This document shows positions 45,345 through 54,400 of a stretch of DNA of 64,000 bases, one piece after another (positions within the stretch are counted from its first letter, which is position 1; each line of letters opens with the position of its first letter). This DNA is from a virus: positions 1 to 64,000 of IMG/VR virus record IMGVR_UViG_3300050019_000176; one strand, given 5' to 3'. The notes under the pieces are model-generated. The model saw only the letters and a program-made list of their open reading frames with translations. It was not told the DNA's origin and searched no databases. The translations under genes and the position numbers were made by a program.

Positions 45345-45992
45345 ATGCCGCTGCTGACATTGAATTCGCTCGACCAAATGGTTCTCGGATGTCTGGAGAA
45401 TAACGACACTCTATATCTCCTGCGCGAGCGTACTGCGGCCATCAACGAAGCCATCAAGATCATCAATCTGCACACCGGATTCCTCCATACTTCGGCGAAC
45501 ATGGCCGGATGGAGTGTGGCCGGACGGCACTTCTATGACGTCCCTGCCGGAATGCTGATCCCGCTACGTATGGAATTCGAGGGACGCTACCTGCCACCCA
45601 TCGGACTTCGGGCGATTGGCCAGTCTTACCCGGACTGGATGAAGGAGACCACAGCGAACACTGGATGCCCCGTGGCGCGCTGGGTGCGCGCCGGCCTGAA
45701 GCGCATTGCGATCCATCCGGCCGATTCCATTGGTGGGCAGGACATGCTGTTCTACGGAGTGGCGGAGCCGACTCCGCTGGTCAATCCCACCGATACCATT
45801 CCACTGAACGACGAACTCGCCGATGAGATCAAGGACTACGCCGCGCACATCCTGCCATTCAAGGAGGGCGGGGCTATCTTCGCCGCGGCCAGCCTCTACT
45901 ACCAGGAGTTTATTCGCAAGCGTAAGAAGACGGAGAGGTGGCGCCAGATGGAGTGGCCGGCCTACTACGTCGAAATGAAGGTGGCAGCATGA
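45345..45992 (+). CDS. Putative head-tail adaptor protein, 215 residues
   Basis: Starts MPLLTLNSLDQMVLGCLENN. Helix-rich N-terminus, a beta-barrel-like middle (SVAGRHFYDVPAGMLIPLRM, GQDMLFYGVAEPTPLVNPTD) and a C-terminal helical basic part (EFIRKRKKTERWRQMEWPAY). Matches the shape of phage adaptor proteins by size, order and position only. Confidence 0.55.
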   Translation: MPLLTLNSLDQMVLGCLENNDTLYLLRERTAAINEAIKIINLHTGFLHTSANMAGWSVAGRHFYDVPAGMLIPLRMEFEGRYLPPIGLRAIGQSYPDWMKETTANTGCPVARWVRAGLKRIAIHPADSIGGQDMLFYGVAEPTPLVNPTDTIPLNDELADEIKDYAAHILPFKEGGAIFAAASLYYQEFIRKRKKTERWRQMEWPAYYVEMKVAA

Positions 45993-46795
45993 CCAACGTA
46001 AACGACATTTACGTAGAAACGTGTGATGCGTTTCTGGAACCAAATGGTCTCCAACTCGGACTGATCACCGAGGCAGACTTCCTGAAGTTCCTGTTCGAGA
46101 CACTGTCGGATTTCCTGATGACCGGACTCATCTGGAAGATGGTCTGTCTGGAGGGGCACGCTGGGCAGACAGATTACATTGAGCCTGACCAGATCACGGA
46201 CATCAGCGAAGCCTTTTGGAACGACGGATTCCTCAACGATACTAGCTCGTTCTCGCTGGACAATGCTGGCAGCGGTGAGGAGCCGGAACCGGGCAATCCG
46301 GAGGCGTGGTACGAAGACCACCTTCCGGTCAAGCGCATCCGCGTGTTGCCTCCGCCGGACGTGGAGGGATTCCAGGTGGGTGTGACCGGCGCTGGTTACG
46401 GTCTCCCGGCGAAGACTTCAGCGGCTAACGACTTCGATGTGGTCAGTGCTCCAGGCGGCCCATATTACGGAACAGTGGCTGGAGCACCGAAGGGGGCTGT
46501 CTTCGCGGAATCGCTCCAGGCAGGATACGGAATTCCGGCCAACATCGTGCCCAGCACCGGAAATCTGAAACTGGTAGGTACCGCTATACCTACCATCCTG
46601 ACTCTCACACTGGACACGCCGATCGAGTTCGTTCCGGACAGCTTCATCCCTTATTTGAAGTGGGGAGTTCTGGAGAAGATCCATTCAGTCGACGGAGAGG
46701 CCAAAAATTTGGCTTCCGCCAAGTATGCGGCGGCCAGGTACCTGGAAGGGAAAAATCTTGTAAACGCGATTTTCGGAGAGCCCACGGAGGCGTGA
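45989..46795 (+). CDS. Putative tail or baseplate-region structural protein, 268 residues
   Basis: ATG 45989 overlaps the previous stop by four bases (GCATGA). Acidic N-terminal half (ITEADFLKFLFETLSDFLMT) followed by a beta-rich Gly/Pro part (EGFQVGVTGAGYGLPAKTSA). No known domain; placed among adaptor and tail genes. Confidence 0.6.
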   Translation: MTNVNDIYVETCDAFLEPNGLQLGLITEADFLKFLFETLSDFLMTGLIWKMVCLEGHAGQTDYIEPDQITDISEAFWNDGFLNDTSSFSLDNAGSGEEPEPGNPEAWYEDHLPVKRIRVLPPPDVEGFQVGVTGAGYGLPAKTSAANDFDVVSAPGGPYYGTVAGAPKGAVFAESLQAGYGIPANIVPSTGNLKLVGTAIPTILTLTLDTPIEFVPDSFIPYLKWGVLEKIHSVDGEAKNLASAKYAAARYLEGKNLVNAIFGEPTEA

Positions 46796-46797
46796 TT

Positions 46798-47028
46798 ATG
46801 GCAGATAGCGTAGTTATCCAATTCAGAAAGATCGTTCAGGAGGACTTCGCGTCCAGCGCCACTGCGGATGGGGCTACCACGACAACCATTATGGGGATCG
46901 GCGATGGTGTGCCGGTGCACGCGTTCATCGCTGCGGCGAACGATGCGGCGGCGGCGGCGCTGAACTGCGCTGTTGGGCAGGTTTACTGGTCGACGACGCT
47001 GAACGCGTTGGCGGTGAGGTTGATATGA
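46798..47028 (+). CDS. Hypothetical protein, 76 residues
   Basis: ATG 46798 follows the previous stop by two bases with GGAGGCG upstream. MADSVVIQFRKIVQEDFASS onward; beta/alpha mix, Ala-rich end. The stop overlaps the ATG of the tail spike gene (ATATGATT). Unknown; possibly a small structural or assembly protein. Confidence 0.6.
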   Translation: MADSVVIQFRKIVQEDFASSATADGATTTTIMGIGDGVPVHAFIAAANDAAAAALNCAVGQVYWSTTLNALAVRLI

Positions 47029-50000
47029 TTCGAAAAATGTCCAATGTCTTGGGCAAGACATTGCCCTTCGCGATCTTCCTGCTGGTGGCCAGTACTCTAC
47101 GTGGCCAAGGTGTCACTAGGTCCACGCCCCTACAGGTTACTAGGATATACAACATCACATCGACCTGGGCCGGAGAGTGCGGTGCGGGAGTGATTGACAA
47201 TCGTTCTCTGGTGGCCGGCCGCACCAACAATTACCACTCTGTCTATGCTACTGGCTCCGGTTCCTGGACCGTCGCCATCAACTACTCCGACACATCCTGT
47301 TCCGGTTCTTGGACATCCTTCGGATCGACATCTTCGATCTCTCAAGCTAGCAACCCTCCGATCGCCTACGCCAACGGTAACCACTCGTTCATTCAGATTG
47401 TAGTCACTGGCAACGCCTCGGTGACCTATTCCGCAGCCAAGGACTTCTTCCTGGCCACCTCGGTCGGTTCAGTGTCTTTCCCTGTCACTGTCCCGCAGGG
47501 TGGTACTGGCCTAGCCACGCTTCCATTGCACAGTATTATGCTAGGCAACGGGAACTCGACTCCAAATACAATTACCCCAGGGGATGCGGGAACGGTGTTG
47601 ACTTCCAACGGTCCAGGGGCTGATCCAAGCTACAAAGTATCGTCTCCCGTCTCTACTGATTACGATTACGCGGCGCAGTATCCGGGAACCACTCTGATCG
47701 CCCTGGGATCAAACCAGACGATTACCATGACGCCGTGCCCGAAAGGCATTTACGCAAACGGCATCTGGGCGCCCGTGTATCTGTCTGGTGGTACGGGGAC
47801 CGCCGAGCATCTAGTGCCGATCGGTGGAACCTGCACCTCGGGAGCAACCACTGGGACAATTATCCTCACGCCGACATACGGGCATTCGAACGCCTATACG
47901 GTACAGTCCTACACCGCTGGAATTCAGGAAGCCGTGAACGCGAATCCAGGGAAAACCATTAAGATTCCACCTGGACAGCACTCGGTAGGTAACGTCAGGA
48001 TCACGACCAACAGCACTTACCTGGAAGGTGGCGGAGACCCTGGGGGCGGGGACAACGGCCTTGGCACGGTAATTGTTCCCTTGGTTAGTTCGGGTTGCGT
48101 CTTCGAATGGACGACGGCGGTGAACCACCAGATCATCATCGGCGGCGGGATGTCCAAACTGGGATTCGCCAAACCCGCGTATGCCGCAGGTACAGAGATC
48201 GCCGTCTGCGTGCATGGCGAGGCAGCGAACCAAACCTACGGGATGCGCTTCACTGAACTAACAACGCACTACGTGGGTCGCGCACTCGAAACGATTTACG
48301 ACCAAGGATCCTATTATTCAGATTCCGGCTTCAGCGGCACGACCCCAGGCCAAAATGTCATCGGAATCGGCAGCGGGCTCGCTCGCTATTTTCGAGGGAT
48401 CACAACCTACAACGGATCCGGCCCTCTCGGATCTCCTTCTTCCGTCTCCACGGCATCTTGGGCTACTGGTACGGCAACCTATACGGTCGGGACGCACGCG
48501 ATCCTACTGGGCCAAGTGGTTGGGATTACGGGGATCACCCCATCTGGATATAACGTCGCGTGGGCGACCGTTACCGGGATCACCCCAACCACAATCAGCG
48601 TTTCCATTGTCAGCGACCCGGGTTCTTACTCGACCGGGGGGTCTGTGCAACCAACCGGGCTAGCTGGGACGGTTATCGACATTACCGAGGATGCTGGTGA
48701 TGATTTTGCATCTCTCAACCCGATGGGGGCGGACACCGTAATCAAGCTCCATCCCGCCTCCGGGAAAAGCACAAGTTGGAACGAGTTCACCGCGGTCAAC
48801 GTGGATTCTTCGCTTCACGGCATCGTCATAGCTCCTGAGACTGGTGGAACGGCGAACATCAATTCTTTCAGCAATATGTGGTTCTCGTCGATGCTTGTGG
48901 GTAGTGCTATCTCTCTCGAAGGCACAGGCACAATTGGCGACACCAACTTCACTGGAGGTCGCATCCGAGCGAGCAAAGGTCCCGTCATCAGTATCACGAA
49001 CAGCAGTGTAGTCAACTTCAAGGTTACGGGAGCACAGATTGGCGACGGTCTCGACGATGGCATTCTCATCGCGGCCGGGTCAGGCATTTCTCTAATTGGA
49101 AACTCGATCACGGGCAACGTCAAGAACGGCATCCACATCACTGGTGGCTACAACATCCACATATCCAGTAACACCATCACGGGGAACTCGGTCTCACCGA
49201 GCACCTCCGGTCAGTATGACGGCATCCGAATTACCGGTGGTCCGCAAGGTATCGACATGCCCGGCAACAAACTGTGCACTCTCTATGGCGAAACCCAAGG
49301 GTGGGGCCTTAACTGGGGGGGCACGGGCGATGCTGGCTCATTCACAGGCGGATCGGCTGGACCGGGGTGCGTCAATGGGCCATTTACCTACAGTTCAACA
49401 GGCGGTAATTTCATCTATGGCGGCGTGCAGGGAATTGATAATGGTGTCCAGTCCTGCACAAACGGAGCCAGTGAATGCGTAGTATCAGGATCGACTATCA
49501 CAGTCACCCCGAAGAAAACGATCAATTTGCTGAGTTCTGCCACCGTCCTAAACATCGTTGACCCATCGCATTTCGAAGGCAAAACGATCCACATCGTCGC
49601 CGCCGCAAGCCCACCAGCATCGCCGACGCTTCAAGCCGGAGGCACTCTGGGGTCCGGGTTCGCCGAAAATCTGACTTTAGCGCGGTATCAAATGGCAGAT
49701 TGCACGTACTCCACCATCGACTACTCCTACCACTGCACTGCGAAAAATAGGGAAAACGTTCGTGATTATGGGGCTAAGGGAGACGGGTCCACCGACGACA
49801 CTTCGGCGATCAATTCCGCTTTGGCCCGGTGTCCTAACGCGACGATCTATTTTCCGGACGGGACCTACAAAATCACCGCACCTCTTAGCGCTGTCGGTAA
49901 CGGCTGCAACGTCGTCGGTGCCGGACGCGGAGCCACCGTAGTCAATCAGGCAACGGCAGGACAGGACGCCTTTGACTTCTCAGGGAGCGGATATTTTTCT

Positions 50001-51410
50001 TCCATCCAGGATATGACGATCTCTGCGACCACGGGGACCTCTGGTACCGCCGGATGGGCGATCAACGCCAACACGGTGTTCTGGCTGACCGTAAAGAATC
50101 TACACATCACCGGATTCCCGAATGGCATCAACCTGTACGACGCTTCCTCGACCCACATCACTCAGTCGGATATCCGAATTATGGCGCCAACGACAGGGAT
50201 AGGTCTACAGGTTAGCGGCAGCACCAGTTTCGATGGTTCGGTGGACGTATGGATGGACCATTCAATAATCGCAGGAGATACCTCTAACATGGCTGCTGCT
50301 GGGGTAGTTTTGATCAATTCCAGCGGATTCAACATGGACCACGTTGGGGTCCTCGGAAACGCCATTGGTCTATGGGCGAAGCCGGGCACTAACCAGATCG
50401 TGCAATGGACCTTTTTGAGCCACGTTCAGTTTGACACCAATAATCTCGGGGTGAAACTGGCACCCACGGTTTCCAGTATTATGGTCCGCGGATTTAACGG
50501 CACAGATGTCTGGATGAGCGGTAGCCAAACTGGCGACGGCATGCAGTTGGCCCCAGTTGGCGGAGCCTTTGTCACGGGTGTGGACTTTGGAAACTGCTAC
50601 GTGTATTCGAACGCCAAACACGGCATTGACATTGCCGGGCCGGGTACGGTGGAGAACGTCGATTTTCACGGTTGTCACATCGGTGGCAACGGGAAACTAC
50701 CGGCCGCTGGTTCTGGGTCGGACATATACGTCGCTGCCAACCAGAACAACTGGACCGTTCGGGATTCCAGAATTGGCGTGATTGATTCGACCGGCGACAT
50801 CCAGCCGACCGAGACGAAAGGAATCCAGGTTGCCGCTGGGACATCTTCGCATTTCTCGATCACCAACAATACCTTTGTCATCCCGGCCACCGCCAGTACA
50901 GTGACAGTGTCCGGCACTACCGCTGTCCACGTGACGGCGGGGTCGGGCTTCGACCAGCGCCTGGCGGGAAGCACTGTGCTGCTGAATGGCGTCCTACTTC
51001 CCGTCCTTACGGTTACCAATTCCACCGACTTAGTGCTGGCGACTCCGACCAGCAACGGAACCGGCTTGTCCCTTACGGCATTCTATGACATCGACGACCA
51101 GAGCACCGGCGTCAACAAGACGATCTCTGGCAACCAGACCTCTACCGACGCCCCGCAGACCCTGGCCTCGGCCACCACGTTGAACCTTCCCGCCTGGCAG
51201 GACGAAATCTATTTTGTGACGGGCAACGCCGTTATTGCGACGTTGGGAGGCGGTTGGAATCAGCGGACGGTGACGCTGATCCCGGCATCGTCACCTCCGT
51301 TTACGTTGACCACAGGGGGCAATATCGCCGCTGCCGTGACGCCGGTTCAGTTCTCCCGGGTGGTTTGCACCTACACCGGTGGAACGACCGCCTGGTATTG
51401 CAGCAAATAG
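47025..51410 (+). CDS. Tail spike with pectate-lyase-like beta-helix, 1461 residues
   Basis: Starts with MIRKMSNVLGKTLPFAIFLL, a signal peptide ending STLRGQ; the palindrome copy k encodes SNVLGKTL inside it. Residues about 290-800 and 905-1350 are right-handed parallel beta-helix; at residue 911 VRDYGAKGDGSTDDTSAINS is the classic Pectate_lyase_3 signature, followed by TIYFPDGTYKITAPL. The C-terminal 100 residues are a beta-rich tip. Such spikes bind or cleave surface polysaccharide. The signal peptide is unusual for a virion spike. Confidence 0.8.
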   Translation: MIRKMSNVLGKTLPFAIFLLVASTLRGQGVTRSTPLQVTRIYNITSTWAGECGAGVIDNRSLVAGRTNNYHSVYATGSGSWTVAINYSDTSCSGSWTSFGSTSSISQASNPPIAYANGNHSFIQIVVTGNASVTYSAAKDFFLATSVGSVSFPVTVPQGGTGLATLPLHSIMLGNGNSTPNTITPGDAGTVLTSNGPGADPSYKVSSPVSTDYDYAAQYPGTTLIALGSNQTITMTPCPKGIYANGIWAPVYLSGGTGTAEHLVPIGGTCTSGATTGTIILTPTYGHSNAYTVQSYTAGIQEAVNANPGKTIKIPPGQHSVGNVRITTNSTYLEGGGDPGGGDNGLGTVIVPLVSSGCVFEWTTAVNHQIIIGGGMSKLGFAKPAYAAGTEIAVCVHGEAANQTYGMRFTELTTHYVGRALETIYDQGSYYSDSGFSGTTPGQNVIGIGSGLARYFRGITTYNGSGPLGSPSSVSTASWATGTATYTVGTHAILLGQVVGITGITPSGYNVAWATVTGITPTTISVSIVSDPGSYSTGGSVQPTGLAGTVIDITEDAGDDFASLNPMGADTVIKLHPASGKSTSWNEFTAVNVDSSLHGIVIAPETGGTANINSFSNMWFSSMLVGSAISLEGTGTIGDTNFTGGRIRASKGPVISITNSSVVNFKVTGAQIGDGLDDGILIAAGSGISLIGNSITGNVKNGIHITGGYNIHISSNTITGNSVSPSTSGQYDGIRITGGPQGIDMPGNKLCTLYGETQGWGLNWGGTGDAGSFTGGSAGPGCVNGPFTYSSTGGNFIYGGVQGIDNGVQSCTNGASECVVSGSTITVTPKKTINLLSSATVLNIVDPSHFEGKTIHIVAAASPPASPTLQAGGTLGSGFAENLTLARYQMADCTYSTIDYSYHCTAKNRENVRDYGAKGDGSTDDTSAINSALARCPNATIYFPDGTYKITAPLSAVGNGCNVVGAGRGATVVNQATAGQDAFDFSGSGYFSSIQDMTISATTGTSGTAGWAINANTVFWLTVKNLHITGFPNGINLYDASSTHITQSDIRIMAPTTGIGLQVSGSTSFDGSVDVWMDHSIIAGDTSNMAAAGVVLINSSGFNMDHVGVLGNAIGLWAKPGTNQIVQWTFLSHVQFDTNNLGVKLAPTVSSIMVRGFNGTDVWMSGSQTGDGMQLAPVGGAFVTGVDFGNCYVYSNAKHGIDIAGPGTVENVDFHGCHIGGNGKLPAAGSGSDIYVAANQNNWTVRDSRIGVIDSTGDIQPTETKGIQVAAGTSSHFSITNNTFVIPATASTVTVSGTTAVHVTAGSGFDQRLAGSTVLLNGVLLPVLTVTNSTDLVLATPTSNGTGLSLTAFYDIDDQSTGVNKTISGNQTSTDAPQTLASATTLNLPAWQDEIYFVTGNAVIATLGGGWNQRTVTLIPASSPPFTLTTGGNIAAAVTPVQFSRVVCTYTGGTTAWYCSK
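47038..47061 (-). repeat. Dispersed palindrome with TGGACA box, copy k
   Basis: ATGTCTTGGGCAAGACAT (47044-47061) with TGTCCA on its left, so leftward. In the first codons of the tail spike gene. Confidence 0.85.
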
Positions 51411-51451
51411 GAGACCGCACGAGTGGAATTCTCCTGTGTGGGGAACTGACT

Positions 51452-54400
51452 ATGGCAGACGCTCAAACCAAAATCTTCCCGTTCAGCAACAAGGGCTGGG
51501 TCCAGAAATTAGACCCGGCCCAACTCGGAGATGGGCAGTACCAACTCCTGCAGAACGCGCAGAGCTTCCAGGAGGGAACCATCTCATCGAGGAATGGGTC
51601 CAAGCGTCTGACAGCAGCATCTCCCGCCAGTGTATCGTCCACGGTCTTCATCAATTCGTTGGCGAAACTGCGCGTGGATTCGACTCACACCTATCGGTAT
51701 TTCGGGCACAACACCAATCTCTACCGATCCGGCAACAGCGGATACTCCACCATCGCTCCCGGAAATTTCCTCGATACGCTAACGTTTGTCACCATCGCTG
51801 CCGGACTCTGTTCTTCCGCCAGCGACCGAATCGCCGGAATTCAGTATGACTCCGGACCATCGGGGATCCCGGTAGCCTACTTTGGCGGCTCCGCAGCGAT
51901 GAAGATGGACGATGGCACCCGGGCGGCGCCGGCGCTTCGTTGGGGTATCATGCCGTTGGACCAGGCGGTGGTCGCCACCGCTGTCATCGCCAGCCTTGGG
52001 ATTTCTGGAATCAGCATCGATACGGCGGCCGAGGTGACCACCGCGGCACCACATGGGCTTTCTACTGGGACGATGGTCACGATCTCTGGGGCCGTGGGAA
52101 CTGGGTGGACGGACGTCAATGCGACGTGGCAAATTAGCGTCACTGGAGCCAGCACATTCACGATCCCGATAGACTCCAGTGGCTTCGGAGCATTGAGTGG
52201 CACAATTGTATACACCACCGGCGGTTCGGATCTGTTGGTTCCTTACTCATACTGTGCGACGGCACGCGATCCAGTGACCGGCTCCGAGGGAAACCCGAGC
52301 CCGCTGATGATCGATGCGCTACAGATTACGCAGGTTGGTGCATCTGGCGTTTCACTTGCCATTGGCGGCATCGATTCTGACAATGGCAGAATCTCCACGA
52401 CCAGTGGAGATAAGAGCATTGCGGTCTACCGTGCCGGCGGGACCCTAGATGATGGCCTATACCGAAAGATAGGGTACACCACCAACCCCGGATCAGGGAG
52501 CACGGTGACGTATGTCGATACGGCACAAGACATCGACATCGTCAATGGAGACATCCTGGAGTTCGACAATGATCCGCCGGTACCCAGCGCGCTGAAGATC
52601 CCTCTGGTATCGCCGATCAACTATTCATCCTCAACCCTTCACCACGGAGCGGTGAGTACGTTTCATATCGATACGGCAGACATGCCAACCGGCATCACAG
52701 ACCTGCGCACCGTGCTAACTCCAGGAAGCATCGTGAGGATCACGGGGATACAGTGGTGGCCCGGACCGCCGAGCGTGGAGAACATAACGGAGTCTGCAAT
52801 TATTCGGTCGGTCACCACAGCAAACGAGTTCACGGCATACACCCAGCAGCAGTTCTGGGATGGGGGAACATCCGTCCCGATCACGGTGGAGGTTACCACG
52901 GCCTGCGCCCACGGGGCAAATATTGGCTGCTCGGCGTTCGAGAACATCTTCCTGGCCGGCGACGATGCCAATCCGAGCGTCCTGTACAAGTGCAAGAATG
53001 GGCGCCCGGAATCCTGGCCGTTGCTGAATATGACCAGTGGGTCCGTCCAGCAATTGCGCGTCGGAAGTCCATCGAATCCGATTCGCGGCATCACGGAATT
53101 CAACGGAGAACTGGTCTGTCTGAACGCCGCCAACATTTTTGTGGTTGGATTCGCAGCGAACGGAAAGGACATGCGGCAGGCCAGCGCCACGCCGGCCACG
53201 CACGGGGTGGTTGGCAAAGAGGCTTGGGTCAAGGCAGACAACCAGATCTGGTACGTCGGGGCAGACGGATTGTACTCATGGCGTGGCGGTCAGGAGACGT
53301 TGCGCAGTCTCGCGGTGGAGTTCATGTTCCGTGGATTGACGGTCAACGGGATTGCTCCAATTAACATGACCAAACCCGAGAAGATCATCGTCGGGTACCA
53401 CCAGAACATAGTTTTCATCTCGTTCGAGGACACCAGCGGTAAGCCACACCGGATGCGATACGAAACCCTGTTTGATCGCTGGAACTATGATATAGTGGAC
53501 GATTTCGGAACAGCCTCTACCGTTGGGGCTACGGCCATGCTGACCGAGACGGACACCAATCTTCTTACCTCGGCTAAGTTGACAGGGAGCACGGAATGCC
53601 GTATTCACCAGGAGAATGTAGGGTTCACCGATGGTTGGGTGACAGATCCGGCATCTGCCAGCGATGGTATCCCGCCAACATTCATTGTTGATACGGCAGC
53701 CTACGATCTTGGAGACCGCCTACTGGACAAGCAATTCTCAGAACTCGGATTGGAAGCCGTTGCCAACGGTTCTTGTCTGGTGGAAACGTTCTATGACTAC
53801 GGTTCGTCGATAGATGAAACATTTTCATTCCCAAACTCAGTAGTTAGATCACGCGCATCGTTTTCGATCCAGTCTGGATCTGGCAAGGAAGCATCGGTAA
53901 TGTCTTTCCGGATCACCGGTGGTGGAGGATCAGTAAGGACGACGCTCTACTCGATGCTATTCAATACGATCCCGTTGACGCGCATCCAGGTAGGCGCGGC
54001 GACGGATTGGACGGACTGCGGACACCCGTTCGATAAACGCTTCTATCAACTACTGATCGAGTACAACACTTCTGGGACGGATGTTGTGATGAACGTGGAC
54101 ACGATATCCGGGATAACCGGGGCCACGCACACCAGCGCGGTCGCCACGTTCACATTAAACAGCGCCGTCCGTGCCCAGGCCACGTTGCCATTCCCGGATG
54201 GAGTGATTGCCAAGAAGGTTCGCCTTCGCCCGACGGTCGGCTCGACCACCTTCCGCGTATGGCGGACCGACTTCAAGGTAGAGAAGTACCCGGAGGACAT
54301 CGTCGCCTTCACCGAAACGGAGGACGGCGGCACGCCGGAGTTGAAGTACGGTGAACAGATCACTTTCAACGTCGACACGGGCGGGAAAGACGTCCCCGTG

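Noticed and set aside
51254-51451. Upstream extension of the 1676-residue tail protein
   Set aside because: It lies inside the 3' end of the tail spike gene in another frame and has no ribosome-binding site; ATG 51452 has one.
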